A stretch of 64,000 nt of DNA, taken from JAEYFP01 sp047602645. GTDB taxonomy: Bacteria; Bacillota; Clostridia; Lachnospirales; Lachnospiraceae. Positions 26,870-35,265 of the stretch are shown here, in pieces; the first letter of the stretch is position 1; every line of letters begins with the position of its first letter. A program made the translations under genes and the position numbers. Location of the stretch: contig JASGGU010000008.1 of assembly GCA_047602645.1 (NCBI GenBank), forward strand, positions 1 through 64,000. The letters run 5' to 3'. Below the pieces are notes generated by a model. It ran no database searches. It saw nothing but the letters and a program-made list of their open reading frames with translations, and was not told the DNA's origin.

Positions 26870-29242
26870 CTATATTCCGGTAGACTGCAAATCAAGCCGT
26901 TTGATAATATCCATCTGGATGGCGGGTGACAAATCGAGGAAGTTGACAAATGTTCCGTGTATTCTCATAATATAGACACCGCTGGGTGCATATTTTTTTG
27001 GATGTTCCATTACCTTTCTTAAGGTTTCCGGAGTCGTGATGTTCATATACAGATAAAACGGCGCCAGTTTCTCATTCTGTTTATTGAAAAATGTCGGTTC
27101 CAATACACGGTTTTTAAACTGCAGCCCCTTTTCTTCCATTGTTTTTGCAGTAAAAAATTTAGGATCAATCCCATAATGCGCCGCACAGCCGCCGTTAAAT
27201 TTCTCATAAGGAAGCCGCATTGCGGATAAAATACGAAATCCGAGTCCCTGACTCGCCTCCCCGAACAGCGGATCCACTCCGTAGCCAAGCATTTCGCGGG
27301 CCTTTCTTCCATCGGGTGTCGCACCGGTCTGGTATCCATAAAGCAGATGTGTGGAAGGAGAAGACCAATCCGCCCGAAAGCGGTTGCCCAGATAATTCTT
27401 TTTCGAAGTAATCAGATCAGAAATTTTATCTGCGATCTGAGCCGCTTCCTTATCCACGGAGGGAATTCCGTTTCCGAATTTCGGGGCATCCAGAAGCTCT
27501 CTTCTCAGCTCCTCATCCTGCTCGAAATTATTCTGCAGTGCTATTAAAAGCCGGTCCGCATCCTGCGGCCGGTCATTTATCAGCCGATCAATTGCCGCAA
27601 ATGAATCCGCAACAACCGATAAGCCATGGATCAGGCAGCCGCTTCCGTTATATTTTGTACCCTGCTCCTGCGTATCACGCATGTCGACACCTGTCTCAAT
27701 ACCTCCCATAAATACACTCAAAAAAGGCACCGCTTCATAGGAAATGGCGAGGGATGCCTGATTTGCCGCTTCCGTCATATGGTCCGCATAAAATTCCACG
27801 TTTTGATAAAACCGATTTCTGATATCGGAAAGCGTATTGAGAGTACTGCCGTCATCTGACGGACCGATCTGTTTTCCGGTAATTAAAGAACGTCCATGGT
27901 TAATCGTCAGCTCCAGGATTTTTGCAAGGTTCAGCCAGCTGTTCGTTGTATTGCCGTTATCCTTTCCCATGATCAGCGGCTCCTGGCAGCCGGCGATTGC
28001 ATAATCCGGAAGATCCTCGTGCTCGATACCGCTTTTTTGAAGCACAGTAAATACCGAATCGTCATTGAACAGAGACGGGGTGAGACAGCCGGGCGTAAAG
28101 AAAAATCGGCCCATATATTCATAGAGTTCGTCCGGTGTGTGTTTATGCAGCTTCACGGATAAAATCGGCTGGGGAAGGTTCATTTCATAATAGGCGTCCA
28201 TGATCGCATACGACATCAGGTTTGTCAGATCCTTTCCGTCATTATCCCTTCCGCCGACAATGACATTCTGAGATATTGCCCAGCTTCTGTCACCTACATT
28301 ATAAAAAACAAGAAAATGAGTAAACAGGCAGGCCGCCGTTTCCCGATCCAGATTCTCTTTCGCACGATAAGGTTCAAATATCCGATCCGCATTTCCCACG
28401 GAAAAGGCATAAGGATTCGGTGCCTGCTCAAGACACATGACCTGCCACAAAAGCAGATAAGACTGCATCGCTTCATAAAGAGAATCCGCTCCGTACTCCG
28501 GCACTTTATGCAGTGTACGTTCCAAATATTTTAACTGCTCAATCCGCTGCTGCGAACAGTGACCCTGCTGCTTTTTTGCAATTTCGGCATAGCGGTGCGC
28601 AAGCGTGATTACGCCCTCCAGTGTCAGCTTCATCGCCTGATAGCTGATCCTCTTTTTTTCATTGTTTTCAATCAGAAGCTTTTCGTCTATTTCTCCGATC
28701 AACGCCCTGACTCCCTTTTTCAGAGCCGGTCTGAAATCGGGGATCACATGACCGGTCACTTGCTCTACAAAAAATGCGATCTCCTCTGAATAAATTTGAT
28801 TTTGATCATAGACCTCCGTCAGCTTCTTTATATAGGGCGTATCCTGCGTATACGCCTTCACCGCTGCGATTCTCTCTTCCGTAAATTCTTCGTTCGGCTC
28901 GATATCGGAAAAAACCGCAGTCGGATCACAATAGCCCGAAAATGTTTCGACCTGAAACGCCGGATTGATCAGTGCGTAAGTTCTTGCGAACGAATCACTC
29001 TGCGTTCCCGCAAAAACCGCATGTTCGCTGATCGATAGAGGAATCGTGCGAATGACTTCCGTAAGGATTCTTGCCGCCCGCAGCTCCTTTGGCTCTTCCT
29101 TTAATTCCTTCTGCAGCCGGTATCCGGCTTCCTTTACTAAAAACCAGCCGTCCAGCCGCTTCTTGCTTCGCTCCTCTTCAAATAATCGTTTTGCCTGTTC
29201 TGTAATTTCACTGTCTTGATACAGCTGCCTGATCTCTGTCAT
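26870..29242 (-). CDS. Glycyl radical enzyme, eliminase type, substrate unknown
   Basis: 790 aa, the normal length for a pyruvate formate-lyase-like enzyme. The catalytic Cys is C419 in AGCQEP. The following Glu (E421) is the mark of C-O or C-N eliminases such as glycerol and diol dehydratases, not of pyruvate formate-lyase. The radical loop is RIHGTF, with the radical on G763 and the usual FLDLSP tail. The usual form is RVxGY; here Thr follows the Gly. The N-terminal region (ISEHAVFAGTQSD) does not match the dehydratase clades I know (CutC, PduC-like, HypD, isethionate lyase), so I assign only the superfamily. It acts in an oxygen-free cytoplasm after activation by the neighbour gene. Confidence 0.9.
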   Translation of the reverse strand: MTEIRQLYQDSEITEQAKRLFEEERSKKRLDGWFLVKEAGYRLQKELKEEPKELRAARILTEVIRTIPLSISEHAVFAGTQSDSFARTYALINPAFQVETFSGYCDPTAVFSDIEPNEEFTEERIAAVKAYTQDTPYIKKLTEVYDQNQIYSEEIAFFVEQVTGHVIPDFRPALKKGVRALIGEIDEKLLIENNEKKRISYQAMKLTLEGVITLAHRYAEIAKKQQGHCSQQRIEQLKYLERTLHKVPEYGADSLYEAMQSYLLLWQVMCLEQAPNPYAFSVGNADRIFEPYRAKENLDRETAACLFTHFLVFYNVGDRSWAISQNVIVGGRDNDGKDLTNLMSYAIMDAYYEMNLPQPILSVKLHKHTPDELYEYMGRFFFTPGCLTPSLFNDDSVFTVLQKSGIEHEDLPDYAIAGCQEPLIMGKDNGNTTNSWLNLAKILELTINHGRSLITGKQIGPSDDGSTLNTLSDIRNRFYQNVEFYADHMTEAANQASLAISYEAVPFLSVFMGGIETGVDMRDTQEQGTKYNGSGCLIHGLSVVADSFAAIDRLINDRPQDADRLLIALQNNFEQDEELRRELLDAPKFGNGIPSVDKEAAQIADKISDLITSKKNYLGNRFRADWSSPSTHLLYGYQTGATPDGRKAREMLGYGVDPLFGEASQGLGFRILSAMRLPYEKFNGGCAAHYGIDPKFFTAKTMEEKGLQFKNRVLEPTFFNKQNEKLAPFYLYMNITTPETLRKVMEHPKKYAPSGVYIMRIHGTFVNFLDLSPAIQMDIIKRLDLQSTGI

Positions 29243-29292
29243 TGTTATCCTTCCTTCCCATTTATGATCCTGCTTCTTAATAATACAGGAAA

Positions 29293-30057
29293 TTAACTGT
29301 GTACAACCTGCAGTCCGGCTTCCAGAAAGGCCGTTTCGAAGCCCGTAACATCCTCATCCTTTACATAACCGTCTGAAACCGTATATTCCATACCGCATTG
29401 CTGCCACTTCTGTCTGCCGTACTCATGATATCTTAAAAATTCAAAAGTGACCTGTTTCCCTGCATTTCCTATGAAAAATTCCAGAAAGCCGTTCAAAGCT
29501 TCTTTTGACGTATTAAACCCGTTGATAAGCGGAATTCGGATCGCAATCTGTCTGCCGCTTTGAAAAATTGCTTTCAGATTGCCGCACGTGACTTCATTGG
29601 ATACCCCCGTCACCCGTTTATGAATCGTTCCGTCGGGATGCTTAAAATCCATCATCAAATAATCAACCACATTGATCAGCTTCATAAGCTGCGGATGAGA
29701 GCCATTGTTTTCAAGCGCAGTGGAAATTCCCCGCTCTTTCAGTTTTATAAGCAGCGTGTTTAATACCTCAAACTGCAGCGTCGGCTCGCCTCCCGTAAAC
29801 GTCACGCCGCCGCCGTCAAAAAACAGAGGTCTGCTTTGCTCCGCCTCCTCAAGAATGTCATCCCATGCATAGGTCTTACAGGATAATCGCTTCCTTTTAT
29901 CCTTTTCCATCATGCATCCTCTTGCCGGAATCCCTTCAGGATTTGCGCACCACGGACAGTGCATGTTACAGCCCTGCAGATGATAGACAAGCCTGTTTCC
30001 GGGACCATCCTGTGAATAATTAAACCCTTTTTGAAATACAAGCAGCTCCTGATCCAT
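29293..30057 (-). CDS. Glycyl radical enzyme activase (radical SAM)
   Basis: 254 aa. Radical SAM motif CNMHCPWC (C30, C34, C37) for the 4Fe-4S cluster, and GGGVTFTGGEPTLQ, the SAM-binding GGE. It lacks the extra ferredoxin-like two-cluster insert of many glycyl radical activases, so it resembles the compact PflA form. It should use SAM to install the radical on G763 of the enzyme encoded 50 nt downstream. It is the first gene of the operon, behind a strong promoter. Confidence 0.93.
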   Translation of the reverse strand: MDQELLVFQKGFNYSQDGPGNRLVYHLQGCNMHCPWCANPEGIPARGCMMEKDKRKRLSCKTYAWDDILEEAEQSRPLFFDGGGVTFTGGEPTLQFEVLNTLLIKLKERGISTALENNGSHPQLMKLINVVDYLMMDFKHPDGTIHKRVTGVSNEVTCGNLKAIFQSGRQIAIRIPLINGFNTSKEALNGFLEFFIGNAGKQVTFEFLRYHEYGRQKWQQCGMEYTVSDGYVKDEDVTGFETAFLEAGLQVVHS

Positions 30058-30092
30058 TGTTTTTCTTCCGCCATTCTTTTACTCTTTTTATC

Positions 30093-30133
30093 ATTATAGC
30101 ATTATTCATTATTTTGTCAAATGATTTAACAAA
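30093..30133 (-). promoter_or_regulatory. Promoter and likely ROK operator of the glycyl radical operon
   Basis: Minus strand: -35 TTGACA (30120-30115), 16-bp spacer, -10 TATAAT (30098-30093). A 21-bp near-palindrome at 30113-30133, arms TTTGTCAAAT and ATTTAACAAA around one base with nine of ten pairs matched, covers the -35. This A/T-rich form is typical of ROK (NagC/XylR) operators. Confidence 0.65.
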
Positions 30134-30145
30134 TTAGTTGTTCAC

Positions 30146-30174
30146 TTGCACATCCTGTTTCTCAATGATAAAAT
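30146..30174 (+). promoter_or_regulatory. Promoter of the ROK regulator gene
   Basis: -35 TTGCAC (30146-30151), 17-bp spacer, -10 TAAAAT (30169-30174), on the plus strand. It starts 13 bp from the operator described above, so one bound dimer could affect both genes. Confidence 0.5.
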
Positions 30175-30221
30175 GAAAGAAAATTAACTTTTTTCTACAA
30201 TGAACCGAGGTCATCGCCCAC

Positions 30222-31373
30222 ATGAGTAAAAAGCCGCATAATGCCGAATATGTAAAACAGTACAACCGCAAAAAAATTTTAAATCTGCTCAGCAGAGAAC
30301 CGCTTTCAAGAGCCGAGCTTGCCAGACGTACCGGCTTAACCCGTTCGGCAATTTCTGTTATTGTTGACGAGCTGTTAAGCAGCAGCATTTTAATCGAACA
30401 ACCTACCATTTCCCAAAAGAGAGGACGAAGTCCTTCTCCTTTGACCTTAAATACCGAGTGTTTTTACGCAGCCGGCATCTATCTGAATCGTCAGAGCTGT
30501 CATATCGGGCTGCATGACATTTCCGGCAAATGCCATGCACTTTCTTCTATTCCTCTTACGAAAGAAAAACAGACCAAAGAAGTAATAGACGCCATGTCTG
30601 CCGCAATGAAATTAATGCTGCAAGAACATCCGAAAATCAAGGATTCCCTGCTTGGCATCGGCATCAGTGCACCCGGTCCTCTTGATATTAGTAACGGACG
30701 TATTTTGAACCCGCCTGAATTTGACCTCTGGCATCAGATGCCGATCTGTGAGGAGATTAAAAAAAATCTGCATTATCCTGTCTATCTTTCGGATAATGCA
30801 GACTCCCTTGCAATTTATAATATGCGCTACAACAGTACGATCCAAACCTCGGATTTTATGCTTCTGCTTGTTGACAGCGGGATCGGCTCAGGCATCATTT
30901 CAAACGGTATCTTACACCGGGGTGTCAACAGGATGTCCCCTGAAATCGGACATATTTCCATCAACTATAACGGAAAAAAGTGCGGCTGCGGCAACCGGGG
31001 CTGTCTGGAGGCATATGCCTCCATTCCCCATTTGTTCGCCGACACAGGCAGCACCTATCTCTCCTGGGAGGCCGTTATGCGAGATGTACAAAAGAAAGTT
31101 CCTGCTGCCCTCAAGCTTCTGGAAACGGAAGCCGAATACCTCGCCTCCGGCATTATGAGTGCGATCAACCTGTTCAGTCTTGACACAATCATTCTGGCAG
31201 GTGACATTCTCTGCGGCTTTGATGACATGCAAAGGCTTCTGCTTAAAAAGCTGCGGTCTCAGGCTCTGTTAAAAACAGCCTCGGATATTACGATCACAGC
31301 CTCGGATACAAGAGAGCATTATCACATCATCTCGGCAGCAAACATTGTATTTACAGCACACCTGAATATTTAA
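30222..31373 (+). CDS. ROK family transcriptional regulator
   Basis: 383 aa. N-terminal winged helix (SRAELARRTGLTRSAISVIV, residues ~28-47), then a sugar-kinase-like ROK domain. The zinc motif is complete (CGCGNRGCLEAYAS). The ATP loop region SGIGSGII is altered relative to true ROK kinases, so it probably binds sugar without phosphorylating. It is divergent from the activase-enzyme-kinase operon and is its likely sensor and repressor. The effector should be a sugar or sugar phosphate. Confidence 0.9.
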   Translation: MSKKPHNAEYVKQYNRKKILNLLSREPLSRAELARRTGLTRSAISVIVDELLSSSILIEQPTISQKRGRSPSPLTLNTECFYAAGIYLNRQSCHIGLHDISGKCHALSSIPLTKEKQTKEVIDAMSAAMKLMLQEHPKIKDSLLGIGISAPGPLDISNGRILNPPEFDLWHQMPICEEIKKNLHYPVYLSDNADSLAIYNMRYNSTIQTSDFMLLLVDSGIGSGIISNGILHRGVNRMSPEIGHISINYNGKKCGCGNRGCLEAYASIPHLFADTGSTYLSWEAVMRDVQKKVPAALKLLETEAEYLASGIMSAINLFSLDTIILAGDILCGFDDMQRLLLKKLRSQALLKTASDITITASDTREHYHIISAANIVFTAHLNI

Positions 31374-31388
31374 TATTAATATTCCAAC

Positions 31389-32945
31389 TTAAATTCCGGC
31401 CTTAACCTCATCAAATTCTCTCTGCATTTCCTCTGAAGGCGGAGCCGTCAGCAGAGAAACTGCAATAATGCAGAGACAGGAGAACAAAAATGCCGGCAGC
31501 AACTCGTAAACATTGAATGCGCCGCCAAGCGGACGGATTACGAGCTTCCAGAAAAAGACCATTGCGGCACCGCCGAGCATACCGGCAATCGCACCGGGAC
31601 GATTGATTCTCTTCCAAAATAACGAGAAAAGCATCAAAGGACCGAACGTTGCACCAAAGCCCGCCCATGCAAAGGAAACTATCGTGAAGATGACGCTTTT
31701 TTCATCCAAAGCGATAATAATAGAAATTAATGTAATGATAAGAAGCATGGCGCGAGAAACATTCATGACCTGCTTGTCTGTGGCATCCTTTTTTAGCAAT
31801 CCCTGATAAATATTCTTTGAAAACGCCGAAGCCGCAATCAGCAGGTAAGAATCCGAAGAACTGATTGTCGCCGCAAGGATACCGGCCATGACGAAGCCGG
31901 CAAGCAAAGCCGGTAGCAAATTCGTAGACAGCAGAATAAATACATTTTCTGCCTCGGAAGCCGTACTGAGCTCCGTAGGGAACACTGCTCTGCCTACAAT
32001 TCCGATAAAGATTGCCGCTGCCAGGGAAATAATGACCCAAACCATTGCGATACGGCGTGCAAGCGGCAGCTCCTCTTCGCTGCGGATCGCCATAAAACGA
32101 AGGAGCACCTGCGGCATTCCAAAATAGCCGAGCCCCCATGCAAGCGTGGAAACAACTGAAATAAAGCCATAGCTTTTCGCCTCTCCGAATACCGGCAGCC
32201 CATTCGACACTGCTTGTACCCCATTTTCAAGCGTAGGGGAAGCAACTCCAAAAAATTCGAAAAAGCCCGGGAAGCTTTTTGCGTTTTCATAAACAGCTCC
32301 GACACCGCCCGCACTCACCGTGCCTACAATTAAAATAGTGGATAGTGCCGCGATCATCACAATAGACTGCATGAAATCAGATGCGCTCTCAGCGAGGAAT
32401 CCGCCGATAATCGTATACACCAGAACAAAGATGGCTCCCACAATCATCATAGATACATAGGATAAACCAAACAATGTGGAAAACAGCTTACCGCAGGTAA
32501 CCATACAGCTTGCCGCATAAACCGTAAAAAATATCAAAATAAAAATAGCGGAAATCATCATAATGACTTTTTTGTCTTCCTTATACCGATTTGAGAAAAA
32601 CTCCGGCAGCGTGATTGAGTTTCCCGCCTTGATACTGTAGCGGCGCAGTCTTTTGGACACAATCAGCCAATTGATATAAGTGCCGACACCCAGACCGATT
32701 GCAGTCCATGCAGCATCGGCGAGTCCGCACCAATAAGCAACACCCGGAAGACCCATCAGCAGCCATCCGCTCATATCGGAGGCCTCCGCGCTCATTGCGC
32801 TCACCCAAGGGCCTAAAGTTCTCCCTCCCAAAAAATAACTTTCTGAGTTTTTGTTCGCCTTTTTCGCAAAGGCAAAACCAATCATGATTACCGCTGCCAT
32901 ATAAATAATCATAGCAATTAAAATTTGAATTGTACTGGTATCCAT
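31389..32945 (-). CDS. Sodium/solute symporter, PutP-like
   Basis: 518 aa with about thirteen membrane helices. SAEASDMSGWLLMGLPG and the ISSSDSYLLIAASAFSKNIYQ region are strongly like PutP, the sodium/proline transporter. It takes up a small organic solute with sodium. It lies on the same strand as the glycyl radical operon but upstream of it and past the opposite-strand ROK gene, so it is a separate transcript. Proline is the default guess; other substrates remain possible. Confidence 0.85.
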   Translation of the reverse strand: MDTSTIQILIAMIIYMAAVIMIGFAFAKKANKNSESYFLGGRTLGPWVSAMSAEASDMSGWLLMGLPGVAYWCGLADAAWTAIGLGVGTYINWLIVSKRLRRYSIKAGNSITLPEFFSNRYKEDKKVIMMISAIFILIFFTVYAASCMVTCGKLFSTLFGLSYVSMMIVGAIFVLVYTIIGGFLAESASDFMQSIVMIAALSTILIVGTVSAGGVGAVYENAKSFPGFFEFFGVASPTLENGVQAVSNGLPVFGEAKSYGFISVVSTLAWGLGYFGMPQVLLRFMAIRSEEELPLARRIAMVWVIISLAAAIFIGIVGRAVFPTELSTASEAENVFILLSTNLLPALLAGFVMAGILAATISSSDSYLLIAASAFSKNIYQGLLKKDATDKQVMNVSRAMLLIITLISIIIALDEKSVIFTIVSFAWAGFGATFGPLMLFSLFWKRINRPGAIAGMLGGAAMVFFWKLVIRPLGGAFNVYELLPAFLFSCLCIIAVSLLTAPPSEEMQREFDEVKAGI

Positions 32946-33047
32946 ATTCCCTCCTCCTGCCCCTCATAAAAGATAAGGACACTTCTTTAAGATACTTACT
33001 TTTAGCATTATAGGGGAAATTCCGGTAGATAGCAAGCAAAACCTCAA

Positions 33048-33080
33048 GACCAAAAGTGTGCTTCGCTCACTTTTGCGGTC
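33048..33080. repeat. Small hairpin, REP-like
   Basis: GACC and GGTC enclose AAAAGTG and CACTTTT around a CTTCG-containing loop. There is no T run, so it is not a simple terminator. It may be a repetitive extragenic palindrome. No second copy is visible in the window. Confidence 0.4.
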
Positions 33081-33131
33081 ATATACTCCGGCAGCACAGC
33101 TTTTGTTCCGCGCGCGCAGCTGCACATATTA

Positions 33132-33176
33132 TTTTATTATATTAGGAAATTTGGAAAATTTCCTAATATAATAAAA
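33132..33176. repeat. Perfect 21-bp inverted repeat
   Basis: Arms 33132-33152 and 33156-33176 are exact complements around a 3-nt loop GGA, with core TATTAGGAAATTT. It is placed immediately beyond the V-ATPase terminator, so it is either a second tandem terminator or an RNA-stability hairpin. Confidence 0.7.
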
Positions 33177-33195
33177 AGCCTGACATTGTCAGGCT
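33177..33195 (-). terminator. Terminator of the V-ATPase operon, containing the stop codon
   Basis: AGCCTGAC / GTCAGGCT with a 3-nt loop and a following T run on the minus strand. The atpD stop TGA (33191-33189) is part of the stem. Confidence 0.75.
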
Positions 33196-33812
33196 CGTTT
33201 TTGCTTGTTTCGTTTGATTACCTTTAATCTTGTAAATTCCTCCCGTTCCTTTTCCTCCAAAGCAGACTGAATATTTTTGCAAAGTGCTTCATAGGTCGGA
33301 ATCGTGATATTATTCAAAGCATTCGCCCGCTTCTGCGTCTTGCGGATATTCGCAGCAAGACGATACGCGGAATTTTCGACGGCAGAGAGTCTTGTCGTCA
33401 GCTCCTTTACCTTCTGGAACGCCTCTCTGACTTCATCAAGGGAATATCTTGTACTGTAAAAAGCAAATGTCGGCTTCATTTCCGTTTGGTCCATTTCTAC
33501 ACGCGGAATTTCCGTGCCCATAACACTCCGCGTTTTGATGACAATGGAATTTTCAACCTCCATCGCTTCGGCAACCTCCTGTACGTAACTGATTCCAAGC
33601 TCGATATTTGCCTCCTGTAGTGCTTTATACGCTTTTCGGAAGGTTACATCAATTTCGGACTGAATGCCCTTTGCCTCGTCAATCAGGCCGGTCAGCTCTG
33701 AGATCAGAATATTTCTCTTTTTATCCATCAGCTCATAACCCTGTCTGGCAAGCTTTAATGAATTCTGCAGAGACATCAGATTTCCTTTTGTAGGCACCGT
33801 ACTTACATTCAT
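33189..33812 (-). CDS. atpD: V-type ATPase subunit D
   Basis: 207 aa, the D subunit (central shaft) of the A/V-type rotary ATPase. It is a long helical hairpin. The conserved start is PTKGNLMSLQNSLKLARQGYELMDKKRNIL, quoted here in part: TKGNLMSLQNSLKLA, then LMDKKRNIL. The basic tail ends in the terminator. It is the last gene of the operon; the subunit B gene precedes it by 38 nt. Confidence 0.93.
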   Translation of the reverse strand: MNVSTVPTKGNLMSLQNSLKLARQGYELMDKKRNILISELTGLIDEAKGIQSEIDVTFRKAYKALQEANIELGISYVQEVAEAMEVENSIVIKTRSVMGTEIPRVEMDQTEMKPTFAFYSTRYSLDEVREAFQKVKELTTRLSAVENSAYRLAANIRKTQKRANALNNITIPTYEALCKNIQSALEEKEREEFTRLKVIKRNKQKRA

Positions 33813-33850
33813 AAACAGCCCTCCTTCCCGATCCTCTTTCTGTCGCCGTC

Positions 33851-35239
33851 TTATACTTCCGGAACGGTTTCCTGATATCGTTCGTTCAAAACCTTCGTAT
33901 CAATGCGGTCAAGTTCCTCTTTCGGCAGCATTCCCAAAAGCTCCCATGCCAAATCGAGGGTTTCCATAATTGTTCTGTTCTGTGCCATCCCCTGGCCGAC
34001 AAAACGGGATTCAAAAACCTTGCCGAACATGACATACTTTTTATCAATCGGAGAAAGCTCATCCTCACCGATAACGGAAGCAAGCGCTCTCGCATCCTGC
34101 ACCTTTGCATAGGAAGCATATAACTGGTTTGCGACATCCTGATGATCTTCTCTTGTAAAACCAGCGCCGATACCGTCCTTCATTAACCGTGACAATGAAG
34201 GAAGGATGCTGATCGGCGGATAAATTCCCTGACCGTGAAGAGAACGGTCCAATACGATCTGTCCTTCGGTGATATATCCTGTCAAATCCGGAATCGGATG
34301 CGTAATATCATCATTCGGCATTGTCAGTATCGGAATCTGTGTCACAGATCCTTTGGCATTCGTGACAATTCCGGCGCGCTCATAGATCGTAGCAAGTTCA
34401 CTGTACAAATAACCCGGATAGCCCTTCCTGCTTGGAATTTCACCCTTTGAGGAGGATACCTCACGCATGGCCTCCGCAAAAGATGTCATATCCGTCAAAA
34501 TAACAAGAATATGCATATTATGCTCAAATGCCAGATATTCTGCTGCCGTCAGAGCAATTTTCGGCGTGAGCAGACGCTCGACAACCGGGTCATTGGCAAG
34601 ATTCAAAAACATACACACATGGTTGCTGACACCACTTTCCTCAAACACCTTCTGAAAATAATCAGCAACATCATGCTTGACGCCCATTGCCGCAAATACA
34701 ATTGCAAACTCCTCGTCGGAATTGTCCCCCAGCGACGCCTGCTGCACAATCTGAGCGGCAAGCTCATCATGAGGAAGTCCATTTCCGGAAAAGATAGGAA
34801 GCTTCTGCCCTCTGATCAGTGTCGTCAGACCATCGATTGCAGAAATACCGGTACGAATATAATCTCTGGGATACTCTCTCGCAACCGGATTTAACGGAAG
34901 CCCGTTGATATCTCTGCGTACTTCCTCTGTAATCTCCCCAAGTCCGTCAATCGGCTGCCCGATTCCGTTGAAGGTTCTTCCTAGAATCTCCTCTGACAGA
35001 CCGATTTCCATCGGATGTCCCGTCAGCTTTATATGTGTATTTTTCAGGGACATGCCTTCCGTTCCTTCAAATACCTGAATGACTGCCTTATCCTCATAAA
35101 TTTCAACAATACGGCCAAGCTTTCTTTCCTTTGCATCCATCTGTATTTCGACGATTTCATCAAATGCCGCATTTTTTACGCCTTCGAGGACAACAAGCGG
35201 TCCGTTTATTTGATTTAATCCGATATATTGAATTGACAT
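33851..35239 (-). CDS. atpB: V-type ATPase subunit B
   Basis: 462 aa, the non-catalytic nucleotide-binding subunit. As expected, the P-loop is replaced: IFSGNGLPHDELAAQIV in place of GxxxxGKT. It has the conserved ILTDMTSFAEAMREVSSSKGEIPSRKGYPGYLYS region, given here in part as DMTSFAEAMREVS. It alternates with subunit A in the soluble hexamer that couples ATP to rotation. Confidence 0.96.
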   Translation of the reverse strand: MSIQYIGLNQINGPLVVLEGVKNAAFDEIVEIQMDAKERKLGRIVEIYEDKAVIQVFEGTEGMSLKNTHIKLTGHPMEIGLSEEILGRTFNGIGQPIDGLGEITEEVRRDINGLPLNPVAREYPRDYIRTGISAIDGLTTLIRGQKLPIFSGNGLPHDELAAQIVQQASLGDNSDEEFAIVFAAMGVKHDVADYFQKVFEESGVSNHVCMFLNLANDPVVERLLTPKIALTAAEYLAFEHNMHILVILTDMTSFAEAMREVSSSKGEIPSRKGYPGYLYSELATIYERAGIVTNAKGSVTQIPILTMPNDDITHPIPDLTGYITEGQIVLDRSLHGQGIYPPISILPSLSRLMKDGIGAGFTREDHQDVANQLYASYAKVQDARALASVIGEDELSPIDKKYVMFGKVFESRFVGQGMAQNRTIMETLDLAWELLGMLPKEELDRIDTKVLNERYQETVPEV

Positions 35240-35265
35240 ATATCACCATCCCTTTCCGAACAGCA

